A stretch of 64,000 bases of DNA from contig NZ_JAYERP010000001.1 in the NCBI RefSeq assembly GCF_034718895.1, positions 4,473,001 to 4,537,000 of the forward strand, written 5' to 3'. Source of the DNA: Paenibacillus phoenicis (GTDB taxonomy: Bacteria > Bacillota > Bacilli > Paenibacillales > Paenibacillaceae). Both the position numbers and the translations under genes were made by a program. Below are positions 41,957 through 49,924 of the stretch, in pieces. The stretch's first letter is position 1. Each line of letters opens with the position of its first letter. The notes below the pieces were generated by a model that was not told the DNA's origin, made no database searches, and saw only the letters and a program-made list of their open reading frames with translations.

Positions 41957-42001
41957 AAACAACCCGGTTCTCCGTTGGGTGGAGCCGGGTTGTTTCTTTT
42001 T
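41957..42001. terminator. Convergent terminator after MacAB-like operon
   Basis: Stem AACAACCCGGTTC / GAGCCGGGTTGTT (with G-T pairs), then TCTTTTTG. Confidence 0.85.
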
Positions 42002-42036
42002 GTTGCGGGTTACTATGATGTTGTGGGGCAACGGGG

Positions 42037-42942
42037 TTACGCCTTTGCTCCGGATGGCTGAACCGGGATATAAATGTCGATCTGTTTACCTTCCTTCGGC
42101 CAGCAGCGTTCATCATACCATTCAAAATCGGGCGCAGCCACTTGCTCGTAGCCGGACGTCGGGAACCAGCTCGTAAAGATTTCGTCCCATGTCTGCTGAA
42201 TGGACGAGGAGAAATCGGCTTCACCTGCTGGCGGAGTGGTGAAGATCGCATAGGTTTGCGCTGGGACCCGATACTCGGTGAGTCCTTCCTGAACCTCGGT
42301 TGTTTCGTCGACTTCAAAGCCGATGATATAGCGGAACGTGCCGTCTTCATCGAGGGCGGTGCAGACGCCGAGTTCAACATTTGGATGGAGTTTGCCGGGG
42401 ACGCGGGAGCCCCATTGTTCACGCATATAATTTTGCCAGAACGCTGGAATGTCCTTGTGATTTTGTCCATCCTCCGTTTTTGTTTGGATTGCGAAACCCA
42501 GGATGCGCTTAGCTGGAATCTGTTCAATACGGTATTGCATGACATAATCTCCCCAATCATAAGTAATTTGAGCAACGAAATCTCGAAGCGGATTGGCCCT
42601 GGGTACCAGGTATGGCGGGCGGCCGCGGCGGCGGCATTCCGTAGGCAGGATTCCGTACATTTTCCGGAAGGCCCGGGTAAAGGCCTCATGGGAACCAAAG
42701 CCGCAGCGCAGCGCGATGTCGACTATCTTCAGATCAGAATGTGCCAGGAGTTCGGCTGCTAGAGACAATCTGCGCTTTCGGATATAAGACGTCATCGTCT
42801 CGCCGACGAAAAACAGGAACGTGCGATGAAAATGGTATTCCGAGTAAAACATCGCCTTGGCCACCTCAGCCAACGTGAGCTCCTCGCCTAGCCGTTCTTC
42901 GATATAATCGATGCTTTTTTGAATGGTGTTGATTTGATTCAT
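42037..42942 (-). CDS. AraC-family regulator with GyrI-like effector domain
   Basis: 301 residues. The order is inverted compared with usual AraC proteins: two HTH motifs first (LTLAEVAKAMFYSEYHFHRT; LKIVDIALRCGFGSHEAFTR, then FRKMYGILP), then a GyrI-like small-molecule-binding domain (about 150-295; DVELGVCTALDEDGTFRYII-like segment and AETDFSSSIQQTWDEIF-like segment). This is the Rob/BmrR-type ligand domain. It converges on the MacAB-like operon and may regulate it or another drug pump; no ligand can be named. Confidence 0.88.
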   Translation of the reverse strand: MNQINTIQKSIDYIEERLGEELTLAEVAKAMFYSEYHFHRTFLFFVGETMTSYIRKRRLSLAAELLAHSDLKIVDIALRCGFGSHEAFTRAFRKMYGILPTECRRRGRPPYLVPRANPLRDFVAQITYDWGDYVMQYRIEQIPAKRILGFAIQTKTEDGQNHKDIPAFWQNYMREQWGSRVPGKLHPNVELGVCTALDEDGTFRYIIGFEVDETTEVQEGLTEYRVPAQTYAIFTTPPAGEADFSSSIQQTWDEIFTSWFPTSGYEQVAAPDFEWYDERCWPKEGKQIDIYIPVQPSGAKA

Positions 42943-43220
42943 AACTGCCTCCAGACCGGTCTATGGTTCAAGTATAGCGGACCGAAAAATTGGCTTCTTG
43001 ATCATTCTTGCGGTTGGGAAGATAAGCTAGCTTCAGCATAGCATAGGGGAAGGGGAGGAGCAGTGCCGCTTGTCTCCCGTTTGGCCGGTGATTTGTCAAT
43101 CCCTGTGGCAAGACTCGCGCCTCCCCCCGTTCCCTGCTACAATGGGGGAAGCGACCGTTTATGGGCTTGACTCGGACGGGGCGCATGGAGAGAAGTTTTT
43201 GAAGGAAGAAGGGCTGCCTG

Positions 43221-43628
43221 TTGATTTTCGGAATCGGACATGACATCGTCGAAATCCAGCGCATGGAGCGCTTGTTAAACAAGTCGATCGGCGAACGGCT
43301 GCGCCGGCGGATCTTAACCGTGGCGGAGCTGGAGCTGCCTGGACAAGCTGCCCGACCGGCGGAGTTCTTGGCGGGGCGGTTTGCGGCGAAGGAAGCCGTC
43401 AGCAAGGCGTTTGGCTGTGGCATCGGTCAGGTGCTAAGCTTTACTGATATCGAGATTTTGCCCGATGCGCACGGGAAACCGTTTGTGACGCTGACGCCGG
43501 GAGCCTGGGAACGACTTGGTCTGTCTGGTGTCGGCCGACCGGAGGGCAGCGGGTATACCATACATCTTAGCATTACGCATGAGCGGCAACTGGCTTCGGC
43601 CTTTGCCGTGGTGGAACGCGTGGAATAG
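43221..43628 (+). CDS. acpS: Holo-[acyl-carrier-protein] synthase
   Basis: A 135-residue phosphopantetheinyl transferase that activates ACP with CoA. The N-terminal GIGHDIVEIQRMERL (Mg-binding Asp) and GRFAAKEAVSKAFGCGIG (Glu-Lys motif) are diagnostic; LSITHERQLASAFAVVE closes the domain. A TTG start at 43221 follows AAGAAGGG; no in-frame ATG or GTG is nearer. The mutY gene begins 13 bp downstream with GGAGAG between. Confidence 0.92.
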   Translation: MIFGIGHDIVEIQRMERLLNKSIGERLRRRILTVAELELPGQAARPAEFLAGRFAAKEAVSKAFGCGIGQVLSFTDIEILPDAHGKPFVTLTPGAWERLGLSGVGRPEGSGYTIHLSITHERQLASAFAVVERVE

Positions 43629-43640
43629 AAGGAGAGCAGG

Positions 43641-44870
43641 ATGCGGGGAAACAGGGAAACACGGGTATTTTTCAGTACAGAACTGCTTAGTTGGTATGAG
43701 CGGTCGAAGCGGGACTTGCCTTGGCGCAGGCATCGCGATCCTTATTATATTTGGGTGTCGGAAATTATGCTGCAACAGACGCGTGTGGATACGGTGATTC
43801 CGTATTTTCAGCGGTTTATCGAGCGGTTTCCGACGATTCGGGATCTGGCAGAGGCGCCGGAGGAAGAGGTGCTGAAATGCTGGGAGGGCCTTGGCTATTA
43901 TTCGCGGGCCCGCAATCTGCAGGCCGCGGCCAAGCAGGTGATGGAGCGGCACGGAGGGATCGTGCCGGATACCAAGGCGGAGGTATCCGCCTTGAAGGGG
44001 GTTGGCCCGTATACGACCGGGGCGATCTTGAGCATTGCTTTTAACCGCCCGGAACCGGCGGTGGACGGTAACGTCATGCGGGTGCTGTCGCGCTACTTCC
44101 TCATCGAGGAAGACGTCGCGAAGGCTGGGACACGCACCCTCATGGAGGAGCTGGCCGCGGAGCTGATCCCGGAAGGGCGGGCCTCCGATTTTAATCAGGC
44201 TTTGATGGAGCTGGGCGCGCTTGTCTGCACGCCTAAGTCGCCGCAATGCCTGATCTGTCCGGTGATGGCCCGCTGCGCCGGCCGGCTCGAAGGCGCGGAG
44301 GAGCGCCTGCCGGTCAAGAGCAAGGCGAAGCCGCCGCGGCCGGAGTACCGGCTCGCCGCCCTCGTCGAAGGCGGCGGGGCGCTGGCCGGCCGCGTGCTCG
44401 TGCGCCGGCGGCCGGACACGGGGCTGCTCGCACGGATGTGGGAGCTGCCCCACATCCCCGCCGACGCCGTGCCGGGCGAAGGCGCCGGCCTCCCCGACGG
44501 CCCGGCGATGGACCGGCTGGCGGCGGCACTGGCCGCCGCCGGGGTGCCCGCCCGGCCGGGCGGGGCGTTGCTGAACGCGGAGCACACGTTCAGCCATATC
44601 CATTGGAATCTCCGCGTGTTTCGTTTTGACGCGGAGATTCCAATGGAGGCGGCCGGCCGCGGCGTAGGGCCCGCGGCCGTGGCCGAGACCGCCGCGGCGT
44701 ATGACGCGGCGGGCGGCGCCGACTCGGCGGCCCGGCCACAGGCCTCGGACGCCGGGGCCGCCGCCGATGACACCGCAGCCGAGTACCGGTGGATCACTCG
44801 GGAAGATATGGATAACCTGGCGTTCCCGAACGTGTTCCTGCGTATTCTGAATGGGTACTTTGGCGCTTAA
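43641..44870 (+). CDS. mutY: A/G-specific adenine DNA glycosylase
   Basis: A 409-residue base-excision enzyme removing A opposite 8-oxoG. The catalytic domain has PWRRHRDPYYIWVSEIMLQQ, the helix-hairpin-helix LKGVGPYTTGAILSIAFNRP with PAVDGN (catalytic Asp) and the 4Fe-4S cluster (CTPKSPQCLICPVMARC). The C-terminal NUDIX-like domain starts about 245. It contains an Ala/Gly/Asp-rich insertion (about 340-380) in a GC-rich stretch and, unexpectedly, a perfect 18-bp inverted repeat within the coding sequence at 44600-44646. The reading frame stays open throughout. Confidence 0.93.
   Translation: MRGNRETRVFFSTELLSWYERSKRDLPWRRHRDPYYIWVSEIMLQQTRVDTVIPYFQRFIERFPTIRDLAEAPEEEVLKCWEGLGYYSRARNLQAAAKQVMERHGGIVPDTKAEVSALKGVGPYTTGAILSIAFNRPEPAVDGNVMRVLSRYFLIEEDVAKAGTRTLMEELAAELIPEGRASDFNQALMELGALVCTPKSPQCLICPVMARCAGRLEGAEERLPVKSKAKPPRPEYRLAALVEGGGALAGRVLVRRRPDTGLLARMWELPHIPADAVPGEGAGLPDGPAMDRLAAALAAAGVPARPGGALLNAEHTFSHIHWNLRVFRFDAEIPMEAAGRGVGPAAVAETAAAYDAAGGADSAARPQASDAGAAADDTAAEYRWITREDMDNLAFPNVFLRILNGYFGA
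44600..44646. repeat. Perfect 18-bp inverted repeat inside mutY
   Basis: CCATTGGAATCTCCGCGT (44600-44617) is repeated in reverse complement at 44629-44646 with an 11-nt loop. It encodes the HWNLRVFRFDAEIPM part of MutY's C-terminal domain. Confidence 0.9.
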
Positions 44871-45000
44871 TGCGCCGAAGCCTCCAGGAAGCAGGGTGCC
44901 TAACAGCACGCGATACACGCAATAAGTTAATATTGTTCTGAATCAAAGGGATAGATCAATCCCCATAAGCAAAATAGCGGTACTTTTTACCGTTATACTG

Positions 45001-45062
45001 CCCAGTAGGCTAGTCCCCTCACATATGGCCACCCCCTAGCCGAGGAAGTCCATTACACTGGG
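45001..45062. repeat. Nested inverted repeat, possible structured RNA or element end
   Basis: CCCAGT-A-GGCTAG (45001-45013) pairs with CTAGCC (45036-45041) and ACTGGG (45057-45062) as two stacked stems. The surrounding 44871-45270 has no gene. A small hairpin AGCGGTAC-TTTTT-ACCG(T)T at about 44974-44996 precedes it, and similar AGCGGTA / TACCGCT words make up the tandem array that follows. Confidence 0.4.
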
Positions 45063-45270
45063 CGGCTTGTTTGTAAAGTGTGCAGGATGGAACGTTCATG
45101 TGGAGCGCTAAAGGGACTGGACAGCACGGTGAAACAAGGGTAAGAGACTAACTAATTTTATAGAAGTGCGCGGTTTGAGGTAGGGGGAACTTGTTTGCAC
45201 GATGGGTGCGTTAGGAGGATAGCTCCAAAAGTCAATAAGTCTACTTCTAGCCGACGTCTTCGTAGAAGGA

Positions 45271-45705
45271 TAGCGGTAAAAATTGGCCTTATTGCGAGCG
45301 CCAACGCTTGTTGAGGCGCTAATCTGGCCCGATAAGGCCCTAAATTACCGCTATTTGCGGCGAAGCACGTCCCCGGGAGTAAATAGCGGTAAAAATTGGC
45401 CTTATTGCGAGCACCAACGCTTGTTGAGGCGCTAATCTGGCCCGATAAGGCCCTAAATTACCGCTATTTGCGGCGAAGCACGTCCCCGGGAGTAAATAGC
45501 GGTAAAAATTGGCCTTATTGCGAACACCAACGCTTGTTGAGGCGCTAATCTGGCCCGATAAGGCCCTAAATTACCGCTATTTGCGGCGAAGCACGTCCCC
45601 GGGAGTAAATAGCGGTAAAAATTGGCCTTATTGCGAGCACCAACGCTTGTTGAGCCGCTAATCGGGTCTGATAAGGCCCTAAATTACCGCTATTTGCGGC
45701 ACAGC
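45271..45705. repeat. Tandem array of a 113-bp hairpin-forming repeat, four copies
   Basis: Units start at 45271, 45384, 45497 and 45610, exactly 113 bp apart, and are nearly identical apart from the divergent last copy. Each contains AGCGGTAA..GGCCTTAT and its reverse complement ATAAGGCC..TTACCGCT, so each forms a large cruciform or RNA hairpin. A single short hairpin AGCGGTAC/ACCGCT at 45723 ends the region. The same family recurs at 55870-56530. Confidence 0.9.
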
Positions 45706-45763
45706 CCCATCCGTGAACAAAATAGCGGTACTTTTTACCGCTATCCGGCCGCCACACCACAAC

Positions 45764-45798
45764 AAAAGGAAGGCGCATCTCACGCGCCTTCCTTTTTT
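45764..45798. terminator. Bidirectional terminator
   Basis: Stem AAAAGGAAGGCGC / GCGCCTTCCTTTT with an 8-nt loop; T-runs are present on both strands. It ends the small-protein gene on the minus strand. Confidence 0.85.
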
Positions 45799-45801
45799 CC
45801 A

Positions 45802-46014
45802 TTACATCATACGGTTCTCCACGGATTTCATGTGGTTCTGGGTATCGGGCTCGCGATGCTCTTCGTCCGAGACTTTGCCGAGGTCGGGGGTGGCTCCGCC
45901 GCCGGTGACGCTGTGGGCGAAATTCGTGAATTGCTGCTTATGCGCATCCTCGGCGTGTTTGGCGGCGAGAAGCTCCTCCGGGTCATTCGTCAATTTACGC
46001 TTTTGCTCTGCCAT
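45802..46014 (-). CDS. Small hydrophilic protein (70 aa), unknown function
   Basis: ATG 46014 follows AAGGAGGA at ideal spacing, so expression is likely. The 70 residues are charged (MAEQKRKLTNDPEELLAAKH, then AEDAHKQQF) with a Gly-rich middle (SVTGGGATPDLG) and a Met-rich end. There is no signal or membrane segment. It is 35 bp downstream of sodA on the same strand and so may be cotranscribed with it. I do not recognise the family. Confidence 0.7.
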   Translation of the reverse strand: MAEQKRKLTNDPEELLAAKHAEDAHKQQFTNFAHSVTGGGATPDLGKVSDEEHREPDTQNHMKSVENRMM

Positions 46015-46049
46015 AGATGTATCCTCCTTCGTGAGTAATGAACGCAGCG

Positions 46050-46664
46050 TTATTTCTTCGCAGCCTCATACCGGCGGTTCACTTCGTCCCAGTTGATGAT
46101 GTTCCAGAACGCGGCGATGTAATCCGGCCGTTTGTTTTGGTACTTCAAATAATACGCGTGCTCCCAAACGTCCAGGCCAAGAATCGGCGTTAAGCCTTCG
46201 AAGAGCGGGCTGTCCTGGTTCGGCGTACTGGTGACCGCGAGCTTGCCGTCCTTGCCGACGACCAGCCACGCCCAACCGCTGCCAAACCGGGTGGTCGCCG
46301 CTTTGGTAAATTCCTCTTTGAATTTATCGAAGCCGCCGAGGTCGCTGTCGATAGCAGCAGCTACAGCGCCGGTGGGCGCACCGCCGCCGCCGGGGCCGAT
46401 GACCTTCCAGAACAAGCTGTGGTTGGCATGTCCACCGCCGTTGTTGCGTACGGCCGTGCGGATGCTCTCCGGAACGGCATCCAGGTTGGAGATCAGCTCC
46501 TCCACGCTTTTGCTCTGCAGTTCCGGCGCGCTTTCCAGCGCAGCGTTCAAGTTGGTGACATACGTGTTATGGTGCCGATCATGGTGGATGATCATCGTTT
46601 GCTCATCGATATAAGGTTCCAGTGCGTTTGCCGGGTAAGGCAAAGCAGGCAATTCATGTGCCAT
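46050..46664 (-). CDS. sodA: Superoxide dismutase (Mn/Fe type)
   Basis: A 204-residue cytoplasmic enzyme that dismutates superoxide. Metal ligands are in [14 protein letters not shown] (first His and the second in NHSLFWKVI) and in [20 protein letters not shown] (Asp and His). [11 protein letters not shown] and GSGWAWLVV suggest the Mn form. The start [20 protein letters not shown] is standard. AGGAGGTAAG-like sequence precedes the ATG at 46664. A longer DUF2935-SOD fusion is encoded 6 kb away. Confidence 0.95.
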   Translation of the reverse strand: MAHELPALPYPANALEPYIDEQTMIIHHDRHHNTYVTNLNAALESAPELQSKSVEELISNLDAVPESIRTAVRNNGGGHANHSLFWKVIGPGGGGAPTGAVAAAIDSDLGGFDKFKEEFTKAATTRFGSGWAWLVVGKDGKLAVTSTPNQDSPLFEGLTPILGLDVWEHAYYLKYQNKRPDYIAAFWNIINWDEVNRRYEAAKK

Positions 46665-46774
46665 GGTCGTTCTTACCTCCCGTTAATAATAAGATCCCGC
46701 TTCGTCATCCGAGTGTTAAGGAAGTCATCAGCTCCCCGCCGTTAACACCCGCATAACAATCCTATTATTGGTAG

Positions 46775-46862
46775 TGCATAAAAATATATGCATAAATGTG
46801 AGTCATAACAGGGGCGTTTGTAAAAGTTCATAATTGTAACCGCTTAATTCAAAGCGCTTTCA
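46775..46862. promoter_or_regulatory. Inverted repeat and cre-like site between sodA and GNAT genes
   Basis: A perfect TGCATA / TATGCA repeat with a 6-nt spacer (46775-46792) lies about 110 bp upstream of sodA. A CcpA-like site TCAAAGCGCTTTCA (46849-46862) lies between the divergent genes. The rest of the 355-bp gap shows nothing else I can name. Confidence 0.4.
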
Positions 46863-47019
46863 TAAGAAAATTGATGTATTTGGGAGATATCTATGGTTTA
46901 ATGGACAAGGAAGCTGTTTTTTTCTCGTTTTTGTCTGGAATCAAATATTCGGTTGATGTAAATCAGGGGGTTATGTTTTACATCGGCCTATCTTGCGTGA
47001 AGAAAAGGGAGATCTTAGC

Positions 47020-47460
47020 ATGCTTATTCGTTCCTTTCAGTTGAGTGATGTAAATCAAGTGATGGAGCTATTGCAGTTGGCCTTATCGGAGGATTGCTAC
47101 GAAGACACCAAGTGCGCGTTTGCCAGACAACTTTCTTGGGATTCTGAGCTGATTATGGTTGCAGAAGTCGAGGAAGAGATCAAAGGGGTATTGATCGGGA
47201 CGATCGATCAGAATACGGGATGCATTTACCGCATGGCCGTACACCCTGATTACCGCCGGCGCGGCGTCGGCCGCAACCTTGTGACCGCGATGGAACAACG
47301 GTTCCAGCAGCGGAATGTCCGTCGGATTATGGTCGCCGGAGATGAACACAATAAAGCGATCATGCCGCTCTACGAGGCGATGGGCTATGGGGCAGGCAAG
47401 TTTTTGGAAGCCTTCCAGAAGCTTGGTATCGCAGCCCGGACGCTGACGGGATCCAATTGA
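47020..47460 (+). CDS. GNAT N-acetyltransferase
   Basis: A 146-residue single GNAT domain. ATG 47020 follows AAAAGGGAG with 8-base spacing; the upstream TTG (46993) has none. IYRMAVHPDYRRRGVGRNLV is the acetyl-CoA-binding motif A, and IMVAGDEHNKAIMPLYEAMG motif B. The substrate cannot be assigned. It precedes the signal peptidase gene by about 115 bp. Confidence 0.85.
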   Translation: MLIRSFQLSDVNQVMELLQLALSEDCYEDTKCAFARQLSWDSELIMVAEVEEEIKGVLIGTIDQNTGCIYRMAVHPDYRRRGVGRNLVTAMEQRFQQRNVRRIMVAGDEHNKAIMPLYEAMGYGAGKFLEAFQKLGIAARTLTGSN

Positions 47461-47576
47461 TGAAACTTCCCAAGACAGAAATGGGAAATGTTGAAGCATA
47501 TCTTCCATCCGTTGCAAATGGGTGAAGGATGTGCTTTTCTATTTATATAGATTGTTTAATTTTGATGAGGTGCAGG

Positions 47577-48188
47577 ATGGAACCGGTCATGGATTCGGAG
47601 CAAAAGGCAGCGTCAGATCCCGAACGCTCTGCTAACGAGCTGCAAGCGGAAGCCACGCAACCGCGGTGGGCCGCAGAACTGTGGGAGATGCTGAAGACGA
47701 TCGTTATCGCCTTTGTCATTATGCTGCTGTTAAACCTATTTGTTTTTAACTTATCAATGGTGAAGGGACAATCGATGCAGCCTACCCTGGAAGAGCAGGA
47801 GCGGCTGTTCGTGGATAGGCTGGTGTATCGGTTTCATCATCCGAAGCGCGGTGAGATCGTCGTGCTGAAGGATCCTAGTGTGGATGCCGACCGGAAGCCT
47901 TTTCTGGTGAAGCGAATCGTGGCGGTTCCCGGGGATACGGTTGAAGTGCGAGACGGCCAACTGTTCATTAACGGGCAGCCGTTGGACGAGCCATACACCG
48001 ACTCGGTAATCGAGGACGGCGACATGCCGGAGCTGAAGCTGGAGGCCGGACATTATTTCGTGATGGGCGATAACCGCCACGCCGGACGAAGCAAAGACAG
48101 CCGTTATTTTGGCAGCGTGAAGGAGAAATGGATCGTTGGCCGCGCCGAATTCGTTTTTTGGCCGATTACGAAGATCCGTAGTTTATAA
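47577..48188 (+). CDS. Signal peptidase I
   Basis: A 203-residue membrane serine protease that cleaves Sec signal peptides. A cytosolic tail and one membrane anchor (MLKTIVIAFVIMLLLNLFVF) are followed by the catalytic Ser in MVKGQSMQPTL and the general-base Lys in FLVKRIVAVPGD, plus boxes GHYFVMGDNRHAGRSKDSRY. ATG 47577 follows GAGGTGCAGG; a frame upstream to 47529 lacks a site. Length and single anchor fit the SipS/SipT group. Secretion is the role. Confidence 0.93.
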   Translation: MEPVMDSEQKAASDPERSANELQAEATQPRWAAELWEMLKTIVIAFVIMLLLNLFVFNLSMVKGQSMQPTLEEQERLFVDRLVYRFHHPKRGEIVVLKDPSVDADRKPFLVKRIVAVPGDTVEVRDGQLFINGQPLDEPYTDSVIEDGDMPELKLEAGHYFVMGDNRHAGRSKDSRYFGSVKEKWIVGRAEFVFWPITKIRSL

Positions 48189-48212
48189 GCCGTTTGCTTG
48201 GGAGGATGAACA

Positions 48213-48653
48213 GTGAAGGAAGTGACGATTTATACGGACGGGGCTTGCTCCGGGAATCCCGGTCCAGGGGGATGGGGCGCGGTGCTGATGTTTAACGGGC
48301 ATCGGAAGGACCTGTCCGGCGGCGAAAAAATGACCACCAACAACCGCATGGAAATCCAGGCGGTCATTTCGGCGCTTAGTCAATTAAAGGAGCCTTGTCA
48401 AGTTAAGGTATACAGCGACTCCGCTTACGTGGTCAACTGCTTTCAGCAGAACTGGATTCGCGGCTGGCTCAAGAACGGTTGGAAGAACAGCAAGAACCAG
48501 CCCGTCGAGAACCGCGATCTTTGGGAAGAGCTGTGGCGGCTCATGGGCATTCACAAGGTGGAGTACATCAAGGTCAAAGGACATAGCGACAACGAGCTGA
48601 ACAATTATTGCGACCAGTTAGCACGGGAAGCGATTAAGCGTTTATCTTCGTAA
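48213..48653 (+). CDS. rnhA: Ribonuclease HI
   Basis: A 146-residue enzyme that cleaves RNA in RNA-DNA hybrids. All four metal-binding acidic residues are placed: YTDGACSGNPGPGGWG (D), NNRMEI (E), VYSDSAYVV (D) and KGHSDNELNNYCDQLA (D). The basic handle region (WIRGWLKNGWKNSKNQPVEN) is present, as in E. coli RNase HI. GTG 48213 follows GGGAGGATG. Confidence 0.95.
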   Translation: MKEVTIYTDGACSGNPGPGGWGAVLMFNGHRKDLSGGEKMTTNNRMEIQAVISALSQLKEPCQVKVYSDSAYVVNCFQQNWIRGWLKNGWKNSKNQPVENRDLWEELWRLMGIHKVEYIKVKGHSDNELNNYCDQLAREAIKRLSS

Positions 48654-48706
48654 AAAAATACAACAGACAACCATTATGGCAACATGAACAGGAAGGAGGG
48701 GGACAC

Positions 48707-49897
48707 ATGTCTATGGCGGAAACCGGCATGACGCGTTTACCGGAAGGAGACAATCGCTGGGCGCAGCTGAAGCGGGAGATTCAGGAAGCAGCTGCGGAGT
48801 TCGGGATCGACGATATCGGCTTTGCCAGCGCGGATCCGTTCTTGTCGCTGAAGGCGATTTTGCAGGACCGGCGCGATAAAGGCTATGAATCCGGCTTTGA
48901 GGAGCCGGATCTCGACAAGCGGGTGTACCCGGAATTGTCGCTTACGGAGCCGGCTTCATTGATATCCATCGCGGTAGCCTATCCGTCGAAGCTGGAGAAT
49001 CCCCCGAAGTCAGCGCCCGGCGAGCGGCGGGGCATCTTGGCCCGCTCTGCTTGGGGGCGGGACTATCATCAGGTGCTTCGCGAAGCGATGGCGAAGCTGG
49101 AAGCCTTCATCCGCGAGCGCGTACCCGAAGCGCGGATCGAGAGTATGGTCGATACCGGGGCATTGGTAGACCGGGCGGTGGCGGACCGGGCAGGGATCGG
49201 CTTTAAGGGGAAAAACTGTGCGATCATCTCCCCCAAGTGGGGCTCGTGGATTTACCTCGGCGAGCTGATCACCAACGTGCCGTTTCCTCCGGATACGCCG
49301 GTGGAGGAGGATTGCGGTGAGTGCACCAAATGCATCGACGCGTGCCCGACGGGAGCGTTAGTTGGCCCCGGTGAGTTGAACGCGCAGCGGTGCATTTCTT
49401 TTTTGACGCAAACCAAAGGGTTTCTGGACGAAGAATTTATGGTGAAGATGGGCAACCGCCTCTATGGTTGCGATACCTGCCAGATTGTCTGCCCGAAAAA
49501 CAAAGGCAAGTCCTGGAATCATCGGCCTGAGCTGGCTCCCGATCCCGAGACCGTTAAGCCTCTGCTGCTGCCATTGCTGGATTTAAGCAACCGTGAGTTC
49601 AAAGAACGTTTTGGCGACAGCGCCGCGGCCTGGCGGGGCAAAAAACCGATCCAACGCAATGCGGTCATCGCGCTTGGCAACTTCAAAGATTCGGCTTCCG
49701 TGCCGAAATTAATAGATATACTGCTTCATGACCCGCGGCCAGAGCTAAGGGGAACTGCAGCTTGGGCGCTTAGCCGAATCGGAGGCAAGGAGGCCGAGGA
49801 AGCAATCGACCGGGCGCTTGACGCCGAGCAGGAGGAAGAAGTGCGGGTTCGGCTTCGGGCGGCCAAGCAGAAGCTGCAGGCTTCCATCGGAGACTGA
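48707..49897 (+). CDS. queG: Epoxyqueuosine reductase
   Basis: A 396-residue cobalamin and iron-sulfur enzyme for the last step of queuosine synthesis in tRNA. The substrate-binding domain includes ARSAWGRDYHQVLR and MVDTGALVDRAVADRAGIGF, and the two 4Fe-4S clusters are DCGECTKCIDACPTGALV and CDTCQIVCPKNKG. A C-terminal HEAT-like segment (LRGTAAWALSRIGGKEAEEA) follows, as in long QueG proteins. GGAAGGAGGGGG lies before ATG 48707 and a nearby ATG 48713. Confidence 0.95.
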   Translation: MSMAETGMTRLPEGDNRWAQLKREIQEAAAEFGIDDIGFASADPFLSLKAILQDRRDKGYESGFEEPDLDKRVYPELSLTEPASLISIAVAYPSKLENPPKSAPGERRGILARSAWGRDYHQVLREAMAKLEAFIRERVPEARIESMVDTGALVDRAVADRAGIGFKGKNCAIISPKWGSWIYLGELITNVPFPPDTPVEEDCGECTKCIDACPTGALVGPGELNAQRCISFLTQTKGFLDEEFMVKMGNRLYGCDTCQIVCPKNKGKSWNHRPELAPDPETVKPLLLPLLDLSNREFKERFGDSAAAWRGKKPIQRNAVIALGNFKDSASVPKLIDILLHDPRPELRGTAAWALSRIGGKEAEEAIDRALDAEQEEEVRVRLRAAKQKLQASIGD

Positions 49898-49924
49898 TAT
49901 CCAGCAAGGGGGATAACACAAAAT

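Noticed and set aside
43434-44918. 494-codon minus-strand frame over mutY and acpS
   Set aside because: It is the antisense shadow of two well-recognised genes in GC-rich DNA, and its product is Arg/His/Pro-rich with no motif.
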